Source: AB-137-C09 sp964645625 (lineage in GTDB: Bacteria > Pseudomonadota > Zetaproteobacteria > Mariprofundales > Mariprofundaceae). Taken from it: a stretch of DNA of 43,506 nt. The position numbers and the translations under genes were made by a program. Shown here in pieces: positions 8,440 to 16,051 of this stretch. The DNA lies in the NCBI GenBank assembly GCA_964645625.1, contig CAZYAI010000019.1:1-43506 (forward strand), given 5' to 3'. The stretch's first letter is position 1. Each line of letters opens with the position of its first letter. The notes under the pieces were generated by a model, which was not told where the DNA came from, did not search any database, and was given only the letters and a program-made list of their open reading frames with translations.

Positions 8440-9456
8440 ATGTCCACATCCAAAGCTGTCGCTGTATTCATCGACGTAGAAAACATCCATTACTCATCGC
8501 TCAATAATTTTGCCGAAACACCCAACTGGTCAAAAATCGTCGAAAGCTGCAAACGCTATGGGCGTATCGTATCCATTCAGGCGTTTGGTGATTGGTTAAA
8601 CTTCTCCAAAGAATTGCCTGAAATCCAGCGCAACGCTATCCAACCTGTATTTGTACCTTTATCACAAGATGGCAAAAGCAGTTTAGATTGCTACCTCACG
8701 GTATCAGCGATGAAGCTTGTCTTTCAAAACCACGCGCTGGATACCATTATTTTAGCCTCTGGCGACCGTGATTACATCCCACTGATCGCCGAATTAAAGG
8801 CACTGGGCAAACGCATCATCATCCTTGCCGTACAAGACACCCTGTCACAAGACCTTACGCGCATCGCCGATGATGTCATCCCCTACGAAAGTTCCAGTAA
8901 CGAAACCCGTACCGAGAGCAAACTCAGCCGTGAAGAAGCCGTTCGTTTTGTCATCGAAACGCTAAAATCACTGGAGCAAACTTCCTTTGAAGGGCGTTGG
9001 GTCAACCTTGCAACCTTGGGGCTGGAGATGAAACGCCGCAACCCACAATTTAGCCATAAACATCATGGTTATGGCAAATTGGTCGAAATGCTGGATGACA
9101 TCAAAGATATTGAACTGAGTTATGACAACCATGAAAAGACCATTGCTATGGCACGTATTACTGCCGATAGCGAGATTAGCGTTGAATCACCACGCCAATA
9201 TGGCGAAGTCATTAACCTGCATGATACCTTTGGCTTTATTCGCCCTGACTTAGATGAAGACAATATCTTTTTCCATATCAGCAAGGTGGATGATGACAGT
9301 ATTGATGCTTTACAACCAGGCGACCGCGTGAGTTATACCTGTTACCGTACACATCGTGGTAACAATGCCGAAAATGTCATGATCGACAAAGCACCTCAGA
9401 AAAAAGAAACCGAAGAGGTGCAACATGTCGTAGAAAACGAGGAAGAGAACGCATAA
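8440..9456 (+). CDS. NYN-domain nuclease-like protein with OST-HTH and cold-shock-like domains
   Basis: A 338-residue cytosolic protein with three recognisable parts. Residues 5-150 are a NYN (PIN-like, LabA/DUF88) fold with the acidic residues FIDVEN (Asp12, Glu14), Asp83 in SLDCYL, and SGDRDY (Asp109, Asp111). Residues 163-235 look like an OST-HTH/LOTUS winged helix (VNLATLGLEMKRRNPQF, then YGKLVEML). Residues 252-316 are a cold-shock-like OB domain with RNP1-like DTFGFIRP at 262-269 and RNP2-like NIFFHIS at 275-281. The tail is acidic. The combination points to an RNA-binding endoribonuclease, but its RNA target is unknown. The stop overlaps the proA start by one base (TAATG), so the genes are co-translated. 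Confidence 0.82.
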   Translation: MSTSKAVAVFIDVENIHYSSLNNFAETPNWSKIVESCKRYGRIVSIQAFGDWLNFSKELPEIQRNAIQPVFVPLSQDGKSSLDCYLTVSAMKLVFQNHALDTIILASGDRDYIPLIAELKALGKRIIILAVQDTLSQDLTRIADDVIPYESSSNETRTESKLSREEAVRFVIETLKSLEQTSFEGRWVNLATLGLEMKRRNPQFSHKHHGYGKLVEMLDDIKDIELSYDNHEKTIAMARITADSEISVESPRQYGEVINLHDTFGFIRPDLDEDNIFFHISKVDDDSIDALQPGDRVSYTCYRTHRGNNAENVMIDKAPQKKETEEVQHVVENEEENA

Positions 9457-10718
9457 TGCAAAACAATTTTGACACCATCATGCAAACCATTGGCGAACAA
9501 GCAAAAAACGCCTCACGGCTGCTACGCAAAGCCAGTACCGCCAGCAAAAATGCCGCGCTTAGCCATGCCGCCGATGGCTTCATTCGCGATATGGATGTTA
9601 TTTTAGCTGCCAACGCTAAAGACCTACAAGCAGCAGCAGAACGGCAACTCGCTCCCGCCCTGCAAGATCGTTTGGCTCTAAACCCTGAGCGTGTAACCGC
9701 TATGGCTGATGGTCTGCGTCAAATTGCCGCCCTACCCGACCCTGTAGGTGCTATTGACCACATGCAACAGCGTCCATCGGGCATTCAAGTGGGGCATATG
9801 CGCGTACCTTTAGGGGTGATTGGGATTATTTATGAATCACGCCCTAATGTAACGGCTGATGCTGCTGCACTGTGCTTAAAATCTGGTAACGCAGCGGTAT
9901 TACGTGGCGGTTCCGAATCCATTCATTCCAACCGCGCAATCGCTGCTATACTACAGCAAGCACTGGCGCAGGCGGAGTTGCCAGCAGATGCAATCCAACT
10001 GCTGCAACAAACCGACCGCGCCTTGGTTGGTGCAATGCTGCAATGCGCTGATTACATCGATGTCATCATCCCACGTGGCGGTAAATCGCTGATTGAGCGC
10101 GTCAGTGCCGATTCACGCATCCCCGTCATTAAGCATCTAGATGGTATTTGCCACGTTTATATTGATGCCCAAGCCGATGTAGAAAAAGCTGTAGCCATTG
10201 CAGTCAACGCCAAAACACACCGTTATGGTGTATGCAACGCCATGGAAACACTGCTGGTACATCAAGCCATTGCAGCCACGGTATTACCTGAAATATACCG
10301 AGTATTACAAGAAAAAGGCGTGGAATTACGCGGTTGTGAACGAGCTTGCGCTTATGGTGAAAATATGATTCCTGCAACCGAAGAAGATTGGGGAACGGAA
10401 TACTTAGCACCTGTTTTATCCATCCGCATCGTCGATGATCTTGATGCAGCCATCGCCCACATCGAACGCTGGAGTTCAGCCCATACCGAAACCATCGTCA
10501 CCGAAAATTACAGCAACGGGCAACGCTTTTTGCGTGAAGTGGATTCATCATCCGTCATGTGGAATGCCAGCACCCGTTTTGCCGATGGCTTTGAATATGG
10601 CTTAGGCGCAGAAATCGGCATCTCTACCGACCGTCTGCATGTGCGTGGCCCTGTTGGCTTAGAAGGTTTAACCACCCAAAAATGGATTGTTATGGGCAAT
10701 GGAGAAATACGCCAATAA
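9456..10718 (+). CDS. proA: Glutamate-5-semialdehyde dehydrogenase (gamma-glutamyl phosphate reductase)
   Basis: A 420-residue cytosolic enzyme of proline synthesis that reduces gamma-glutamyl phosphate with NADPH. Family landmarks include VPLGVIGIIYESRPNVTADAA, the nucleotide loop LRGGSESIHSN, IPRGGKSLI, and the catalytic Cys260 in HRYGVCNAMETLL. The C-terminal GAEIGISTDRLHVRGPVGLEGLTT is characteristic. Length is standard. The ATG shares one base with the stop of the upstream NYN gene. No proB is seen in the window, so the glutamate kinase must be encoded elsewhere. A perfect 18-bp hairpin begins 10 bases after its stop. Confidence 0.97.
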   Translation: MQNNFDTIMQTIGEQAKNASRLLRKASTASKNAALSHAADGFIRDMDVILAANAKDLQAAAERQLAPALQDRLALNPERVTAMADGLRQIAALPDPVGAIDHMQQRPSGIQVGHMRVPLGVIGIIYESRPNVTADAAALCLKSGNAAVLRGGSESIHSNRAIAAILQQALAQAELPADAIQLLQQTDRALVGAMLQCADYIDVIIPRGGKSLIERVSADSRIPVIKHLDGICHVYIDAQADVEKAVAIAVNAKTHRYGVCNAMETLLVHQAIAATVLPEIYRVLQEKGVELRGCERACAYGENMIPATEEDWGTEYLAPVLSIRIVDDLDAAIAHIERWSSAHTETIVTENYSNGQRFLREVDSSSVMWNASTRFADGFEYGLGAEIGISTDRLHVRGPVGLEGLTTQKWIVMGNGEIRQ

Positions 10719-10728
10719 TCTTACTCAC

Positions 10729-10770
10729 GCCATCCACCGATGCTTTAGCTTCAAAGCATCGGTGGATGGC
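10729..10770. terminator. Perfect 18-bp hairpin between convergent proA and mutY
   Basis: The arms 10729-10746 and 10753-10770 are exact reverse complements (GCCATCCACCGATGCTTT and its partner) around a six-base loop. It sits just after proA, in the gap where proA and mutY converge. No T-tract follows either side, so rho-independent termination is not assured; an RNA 3'-end protecting stem is equally possible. Confidence 0.55.
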
Positions 10771-10861
10771 TAGCGAACATTGCGATTGTTCCTCTATCAT
10801 CACACCACTTCTTACTGACTTCGCTTGTCTCTAGTGCCTCGATGACAACACATACAGCCGT

Positions 10862-11827
10862 TTAGTGTTGTGCAGTTAACTGCAATAAACGTTGAATCCC
10901 CGTTGGCATGGCTGGGCAAGATGTTACGGCGAACCATTGCCCTGCTGCATCGTCATGGGGGTTATGACTACGCTCACGGGCGTATAAATGCAAACGACGA
11001 TGCGTCAATTGATGCACCAACACAGGCTCTTGCTCTGGCTTGTGAGGCAATACAGCAACAGGCGGCGACCACAAACCGCCCCAAATACCACCGACAGGTC
11101 GTCGCTCCAGCCACAACTCAGCGCGATCATGACGATAATGCAACTGCGCCTGCCAATATACATCTTGTACCGCTGTTTTATTACTCGGCGGCGGCGCGAA
11201 GTCCCCTTCCTGCACCGCACGGCACGATGATTGCCAAGGGCAAGAAGGGCAATCAGGGCGCGTGCGACTGCACAAGCTTGCGCCTAACTCCATCATCGCT
11301 TGATTCCATATCGCAGGTTCGCCACTTTGCCGAATGAAAGCTTCCGCTTGCTGCCACTGCTGCGCCACTGTTGCCGCGCCCAAATAGCGGTGAAGCACAC
11401 GCTTTACATTACCATCCAGCACAGGCGTTGGCGCATCAAAACAAAAAGCGGCAATAGCACCTGCGGTTGAACGCCCAATACCAGGCAGTGCCACAATCGC
11501 ATCAAACGCCTGCGGAAACAAACCATCATGCTGCGCTACAATCTGCTGCGCTGCGCGATGCGCAAAACGGGCGCGGCGATAATAACCAAGCCCCTCCCAC
11601 GCTTTAAGCACGGCATCTTCACTGGCTGCTGCCAGTGTCGCAACATCAGGGAACTGCTGCAACCACGCTGTATAACGCGGCAACACCGTACGCACTTGGG
11701 TTTGCTGCAACATGATTTCTGACACCCAAACAGCGTAAGGATCACGTGTATGCCGCCATGGCAAATCCCGCTTATGGGCATCATACCACGTCAGCAAAGC
11801 ATCAGTATCACAACGATTTAAAGACAA
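10862..11827 (-). CDS. mutY: A/G-specific adenine DNA glycosylase MutY
   Basis: This enzyme removes adenine mispaired with 8-oxoguanine. The helix-hairpin-helix reads LPGIGRSTAGAIAAF, the catalytic Glu is in SEIMLQQTQV, the catalytic Asp in VLDGNVKRVL, and the 4Fe-4S loop is C-x6-C-x2-C-x5-C. A C-terminal Nudix-like 8-oxoG recognition domain follows (GIWGGLWSPP). There is no ATG near the expected start. With TTG at 11827-11825 as start, the protein has 321 residues, and the two catalytic residues fall at Glu37 and Asp138, the same numbers as in E. coli MutY, which supports this choice. It overlaps the tonB-like gene upstream by 20 bases. A longer frame opening at ATG 11917 would overlap by 110 bases and add unrelated residues. 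Confidence 0.93.
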   Translation of the reverse strand: MSLNRCDTDALLTWYDAHKRDLPWRHTRDPYAVWVSEIMLQQTQVRTVLPRYTAWLQQFPDVATLAAASEDAVLKAWEGLGYYRRARFAHRAAQQIVAQHDGLFPQAFDAIVALPGIGRSTAGAIAAFCFDAPTPVLDGNVKRVLHRYLGAATVAQQWQQAEAFIRQSGEPAIWNQAMMELGASLCSRTRPDCPSCPWQSSCRAVQEGDFAPPPSNKTAVQDVYWQAQLHYRHDRAELWLERRPVGGIWGGLWSPPVAVLPHKPEQEPVLVHQLTHRRLHLYARERSHNPHDDAAGQWFAVTSCPAMPTGIQRLLQLTAQH

Positions 11828-12728
11828 TTTTATCGTCCACGACCTCAAAGGTGAGGTAAAAACTAGCGCGATCCAAGCCCCAAGAACGCGGTAGCGGTTT
11901 AAATGGCGCAGCAGCATAAATTGCTTCTACCGCACTATCGTTTAACGAAGGAATAGGGCTACCGCGCAACATTTCTAGGTTGCCCAATTCACCATTGTAC
12001 TCAATGGTTAAACGCATCACGACCTGCCGCTCTTGTTGCTGATACTTATTGTAATCAGCCTTGCCTGGTCGCCATTGTTCCTCTAGCGCATGAATCAAAC
12101 CATGCGCATAAGGCGCGTACTTCGCCTCCCGCGTGTTAATCGGAATATCCGCCTCGCGAGACAACATCTGCTTCATTCGCCGTTCGCGCTCAAAATCGCG
12201 TGACAACTCCGAAAGTGCCATGCTTGATGGAATCAAGTTTGCCAATGGCACATTCAACGTTGGCTTACTATCAGGCTTCTTCTCTTGTGGTTTCACAGGT
12301 GCTTTTTTCGCCTGCTCTAGCTCTGCGCTTGGCTTTTCACGGGTCAAAAGCGGGGCTGCTTTCTGTGCTTTTTTTACAGGTTTAGGCTCGGCTTTGGGGC
12401 TTGGCTTAACCACGGGTTGCGGCTTCGCTTTGTGCGTTTGCTTAGCAGGCGGTGGTGCTTTAGCACGGCGCGTACTGTTGTCTTGCGCAGCTTTGCTACT
12501 GCCCTGAACCGTACGATTAGCAATGGTTTTCGCGTCTTTATTTTCCACCGTTGGTTTAGGCATGGTGCGTGGATCAAACAACACCACATCCATCACTTTA
12601 GGGGTATCTTTTTTGGGCATTTCTGGTTCAGGGTTTACAAATGTAATGAAAAAAACCAATAGGCCGTGCAGTGATAAGGACAACAGCAAGGCTATGGTTA
12701 GACGTGCTTTGGTGTGTTGTAAGGTCAA
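11808..12728 (-). CDS. TonB-family energy transducer / periplasmic-spanning protein
   Basis: A 306-residue protein with one N-terminal membrane anchor (about residues 9-32, with LHGLLVFFITFV), then a long Pro/Lys/Ala-rich stretch to about residue 165 suited to spanning the periplasm. The C-terminal 90 residues resemble the TonB fold: VVMRLTIEYNGELGNLEMLRGS, LNDSAVEAIYAAAPFKPLP and a closing strand. TonB proteins transmit proton-motive force from ExbBD to outer-membrane receptors. No exbB, exbD or receptor gene lies nearby, and the protein also resembles TolA/TonB-like proteins of unknown role. It sits 11 bases after the membrane-protein gene and overlaps mutY. Confidence 0.8.
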   Translation of the reverse strand: MTLQHTKARLTIALLLSLSLHGLLVFFITFVNPEPEMPKKDTPKVMDVVLFDPRTMPKPTVENKDAKTIANRTVQGSSKAAQDNSTRRAKAPPPAKQTHKAKPQPVVKPSPKAEPKPVKKAQKAAPLLTREKPSAELEQAKKAPVKPQEKKPDSKPTLNVPLANLIPSSMALSELSRDFERERRMKQMLSREADIPINTREAKYAPYAHGLIHALEEQWRPGKADYNKYQQQERQVVMRLTIEYNGELGNLEMLRGSPIPSLNDSAVEAIYAAAPFKPLPRSWGLDRASFYLTFEVVDDKIVFKSL

Positions 12729-12739
12729 TGTTTTCCCTG

Positions 12740-13288
12740 TTAAGATGCATGGTCAGACGCGCAGTAAGCGTCGCCCTTCATGCGATGAATAATATAAGCA
12801 GCCAGCGCGCCATTGAGCCAGCCAGTGGCGCATGATAACAGCAGCAGCGGCGATAGTAGATAAAATAATGATGATTGCTGAATAAACAACTGCTCCACCA
12901 CCACAAATTGTGCCAACATATGCGCCAATGCGCCCAATAAACTTACGCCCAACAAGGTAATAGCAGGAATATATCGCCATGCCAACAGCATCACCCCCGC
13001 CGCTGCCACCGCACCAGAAAGGCTCATCACAAAAGTGGGGGAAAACAGCGTCCCCATCATAAAAGCACCGACCACCACCCGTGCCACAGCCAGCCACCAT
13101 GCTGCACGTGCACCCATGAGCACCAACACCAGCAGCGTCACAATATTTGCCAACCCAGGTTTGAACCACGGACCTAAACCTGGCAGCGCGGCTTCAAACA
13201 CCTGCAAACCACTGGCAACCACCAAAAAACCCAACCACCGCGCATGAAACAACAACACCGCTGGCGCAGGAGGACGATCACTATCCAT
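12740..13288 (-). CDS. Gx transporter family membrane protein (heptaprenyl diphosphate synthase component I-like)
   Basis: A 182-residue, very hydrophobic protein with about five membrane segments. The stretches GLGPWFKPGLANIVTLL and ARVVVGAFMMGTLFSP, followed by MSLSGAVAAAGVMLL, are typical of the Gx transporter / Hpre_diP_synt_I family, whose glycine-rich helices resemble the membrane S-components of ECF vitamin transporters. The original annotation as a prenyl diphosphate synthase subunit is doubtful for this family. In many genomes the gene accompanies an FMN-binding or Nus-like protein; here it lies between a DOPA-dioxygenase-like gene (17 bases away) and the tonB-like gene (11 bases away). 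Confidence 0.8.
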   Translation of the reverse strand: MDSDRPPAPAVLLFHARWLGFLVVASGLQVFEAALPGLGPWFKPGLANIVTLLVLVLMGARAAWWLAVARVVVGAFMMGTLFSPTFVMSLSGAVAAAGVMLLAWRYIPAITLLGVSLLGALAHMLAQFVVVEQLFIQQSSLFYLLSPLLLLSCATGWLNGALAAYIIHRMKGDAYCASDHAS

Positions 13289-13305
13289 GAATGATACTTT
13301 AGTCG

Positions 13306-13665
13306 TTAACTATCAAAAAACGCCACATTCAGCGGAACGCTTTGCCCCAACCAATAAACATAAGCCGTATGATCCAAATAATCATCGCCTGTTACAGCAT
13401 GCACTAACACACTCAGTCCCTCGCGCTCGGCATCCAACCAAGGAATCAGCGCATCAAACTGCGTCGCATCAAATACAATTTGGCAACTCCACATCGGGTG
13501 CGGCCCCACCAAATCTGTATGCAAACGCCCTACCCTCACGCTAAAGTCTTGTTGAATACGCTGGCGCAAACGCGCTGCAAGCTCGTGCGTTGCCTCATCA
13601 AAATACATATGCGCATGGTAAAGCTTGTGAATGTTCGTGGGTCGCTTGGTGTTATCGGTGGGCAT
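13306..13665 (-). CDS. DOPA 4,5-dioxygenase family protein
   Basis: A 119-residue protein matching the small DOPA 4,5-dioxygenase family. The conserved His segments are visible: LYHAHMYFDE near the N-terminus, VGPHPMWSCQI in the middle, and LSVLVHAVTGDDYLDHT near the C-terminus, which would supply metal ligands. Fungal members cleave the ring of DOPA; bacterial members are mostly uncharacterised. Its position 3 bases after trpC makes it part of the tryptophan transcript, which hints at an aromatic substrate but does not prove one. Confidence 0.85.
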   Translation of the reverse strand: MPTDNTKRPTNIHKLYHAHMYFDEATHELAARLRQRIQQDFSVRVGRLHTDLVGPHPMWSCQIVFDATQFDALIPWLDAEREGLSVLVHAVTGDDYLDHTAYVYWLGQSVPLNVAFFDS

Positions 13666-13668
13666 ACC

Positions 13669-14460
13669 CTACGCCTCCAACAGCTTGCTCAATGCCTGCC
13701 CTGGGTCGGGTTGACGCATGAGTGATTCCCCTACCAAAAAGGCATGGACACCGGCTGCATTCATGCGATGAATATCTTCGGCCTGGTGGATGCCTGATTC
13801 AGTGACAACGGTGCTGCCTTTAGGGCAATAAGGCAGCAGATCTAAGGTTGTTTGCAAGTCGGTGTTAAAGGTGTGTAAATCACGGTTGTTGATGCCAATT
13901 AACGCGGGCTCTAACAACGTTAAAGTACGATCAAGTTCAGCGCGGTTGTGCACCTCTGGCAACACATCCAGCCCACATTCTGTAGCAGCGGCAGCCAGCT
14001 CTTGCACTTGGCTATCATCCAACATTGCTAAAATAAGCAATATCGCATCGGCTCCCATCGCTGCTGCTTCGATGACTTGATACGGGTCAAGCATAAAGTC
14101 TTTGCGGATGATGGGTAACGGAACATGCTCGCGAATCGTGCGTAAATAATCGTCCGAACCTTGGAAAAACTCCACATCCGTCAGCACCGAGAGGCAACAA
14201 GCATCATGCTCTTGGTAGCTGCGGGCAATCCACAATGGATCAAAATCTGCCCGAATCACCCCTTTAGACGGCGATGCTTTTTTCACCTCGGCAATCACCG
14301 CATTCTTCCCCGCATGAACGCGCTGTTGCAAGGCTTTGGCAAAGCCCAACGGCTGGTATTCATCGGCTTGTAGCAACAAAGCGGATTCACTGCATTGCTG
14401 TTTGCAGCGCGCCACCCACTGCTTTTTACTGGCGGCTATCGTGTTCAGAATCGTACTCAT
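13669..14460 (-). CDS. trpC: Indole-3-glycerol phosphate synthase
   Basis: A 263-residue (beta/alpha)8 enzyme that closes the indole ring from carboxyphenylamino-deoxyribulose phosphate. Landmarks are VIAEVKKASPSKGVI near residue 58, SVLTDVEFFQGS, IIRKDFMLDPYQVIEA, GINNRDLHTF, and TESGIHQAEDI with the phosphate-binding HAFLVGESLM. It is a stand-alone TrpC, not fused to TrpF. Its ATG overlaps the trpD stop by four bases. trpF, trpB and trpA are absent from the window, so they are elsewhere on the chromosome. Confidence 0.97.
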   Translation of the reverse strand: MSTILNTIAASKKQWVARCKQQCSESALLLQADEYQPLGFAKALQQRVHAGKNAVIAEVKKASPSKGVIRADFDPLWIARSYQEHDACCLSVLTDVEFFQGSDDYLRTIREHVPLPIIRKDFMLDPYQVIEAAAMGADAILLILAMLDDSQVQELAAAATECGLDVLPEVHNRAELDRTLTLLEPALIGINNRDLHTFNTDLQTTLDLLPYCPKGSTVVTESGIHQAEDIHRMNAAGVHAFLVGESLMRQPDPGQALSKLLEA

Positions 14461-15485
14461 GCTTTCACCTGCTGTGTAAAGGCGACCAGCGCGTCCAAGG
14501 TCTTGCCAACAGCACCCGAATCAATGGCTTCTGCTGCTTGCTGCAAGCCTTCGCTGATACCTGCTGCTTTACCGCATAACCACAGCGCAGCAGCGGCATT
14601 CAACAACACAATATCACGCCCTGCTCCACGCTGACCTGCAAAAATATGGCGTAAAATCTCGGCATTGGTAGCAGCATCAGCACCAGCCAGCGTAGCTGGT
14701 GTAGTCATCGGCACACCAAAGTCCAAGGGGTCAATCTCAAAGACTTTTAGCTCTGCACCTTGCTCCACTAAAATCGCATCGGTAATCGCAGTGGTGGTAA
14801 TTTCATCAAGACCATCACGCCCATGCACCACCAAAGCGCGTTGCACGCCCAATTGCTGTAGCGCGCCTGCCACCAATGCTAATTTGTCACGGCTGTACAC
14901 GCCCAAAATCTGGAAGTCTGCCCCCGCCGGATTGGTCAACGGCCCTAATAGATTAAAAATCGAACGCACTGCCAACTCCCGTCGCACTGGCGCAGCATGG
15001 CGCATGGCAGGGTGATGACCCGGCGCAAACAAAAAACCAATACCTGTTGCATCAATACATTGCGCGACCTGTTCGGGGGGAATATCCAAACGCACGCCCA
15101 ACGCTTCCAACACATCGGCACTGCCAGAACGCGAAGAAATCGCTCGGTTACCATGTTTGGCGACTGCCTGACCACAAGCTGCCACGACCAAGGCCACAGC
15201 GGTGGAAATATTGAAGGTATTAGCACCATCACCACCAGTACCACACGTATCCAGCAAAGGCGTAGCCGTTGGGTGAATACGGCAGGCCGCTGCTCGCATC
15301 GCACGCGCTGCACCAGCAATCTGCTCTGCTGTTTCGCCGCGAATACTCAAGCCCATCAAAATCGCCCCGATTTGGGCAGGGCTGAGTTCCCCTGCCATTA
15401 AGGCAGTGAACACGGTTTCAACATCGCCACCGCTCACGGCATCACCGTTTTGCAATTGCTGAATCATCGTTTGTGCATCACTCAT
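14457..15485 (-). CDS. trpD: Anthranilate phosphoribosyltransferase
   Basis: A 342-residue enzyme that joins anthranilate to phosphoribosyl pyrophosphate. The PRPP-binding motif DTCGTGGDGANTFNIST is present, followed by KHGNRAISSRSGSADVLEALG, FLFAPGHHPAM, and FNLLGPLTNPAGA. Length and motif order are normal. It overlaps trpG upstream and trpC downstream by four bases each, consistent with tight translational coupling within the trp operon. Confidence 0.98.
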   Translation of the reverse strand: MSDAQTMIQQLQNGDAVSGGDVETVFTALMAGELSPAQIGAILMGLSIRGETAEQIAGAARAMRAAACRIHPTATPLLDTCGTGGDGANTFNISTAVALVVAACGQAVAKHGNRAISSRSGSADVLEALGVRLDIPPEQVAQCIDATGIGFLFAPGHHPAMRHAAPVRRELAVRSIFNLLGPLTNPAGADFQILGVYSRDKLALVAGALQQLGVQRALVVHGRDGLDEITTTAITDAILVEQGAELKVFEIDPLDFGVPMTTPATLAGADAATNAEILRHIFAGQRGAGRDIVLLNAAAALWLCGKAAGISEGLQQAAEAIDSGAVGKTLDALVAFTQQVKA

Positions 15486-16051
15486 GGGCGCATCTCCAAA
15501 AAGTTTTGTAACATGGCATGACCATGCTCGCTTAAAATAGATTCAGGATGAAATTGCACACCAAAGGTCGGATGTTGACGATGTTGCAACGCCATCAGCT
15601 CACCTTCGGCTGTCCATGCCGTCGCTTCTAACACTTCTGGCAAAGGCTCTTCCACAATCAAAGAATGGTAGCGCGTTGCCGTCATCGGTGAAGGAACACC
15701 CTTAAAAATACCTTTGCCATTGTGTTCAATTTGGCTGGTTTTGCCGTGCATCAAACGCGGCGCACGCACCACCGAACCACCAAAGACCGCCGCAATCGAC
15801 TGATGCCCCAAGCACACCCCCAAAATCGGCAGCTTGCCTGAATAAGCAGCAATCATCGCCATCGATACCCCTGCTTCTAAAGGTGTACACGGGCCTGGTG
15901 AAATCAAAATCCGCTGCACCTGCCGTTCAGCTACTTCTTCAACGGTGATCTGATCGTTGCGAATAACCATCGGTGTTTCGCCCAACTCACCCAAATATTG
16001 CACCAAGTTGTAGGTGAATGAATCGTAATTATCAATAACCAGCGTACTCAT
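15482..16051 (-). CDS. trpG: Anthranilate synthase component II (glutamine amidotransferase)
   Basis: A 189-residue class I glutamine amidotransferase. It shows the oxyanion loop SPGPCTPLEAG, the nucleophile Cys in LGVCLGHQSIAAVFGG, and the catalytic His and Glu in FGVQFHPESIL. It supplies ammonia to TrpE and may also serve the folate enzyme PabB, as dual-use TrpG/PabA proteins do. The start overlaps the trpE stop by four bases. Confidence 0.97.
   Translation of the reverse strand: MSTLVIDNYDSFTYNLVQYLGELGETPMVIRNDQITVEEVAERQVQRILISPGPCTPLEAGVSMAMIAAYSGKLPILGVCLGHQSIAAVFGGSVVRAPRLMHGKTSQIEHNGKGIFKGVPSPMTATRYHSLIVEEPLPEVLEATAWTAEGELMALQHRQHPTFGVQFHPESILSEHGHAMLQNFLEMRP

Noticed and set aside
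10870..11337. Plus-strand 155-residue frame
   Set aside because: It is antisense to mutY and shows no recognisable protein features.
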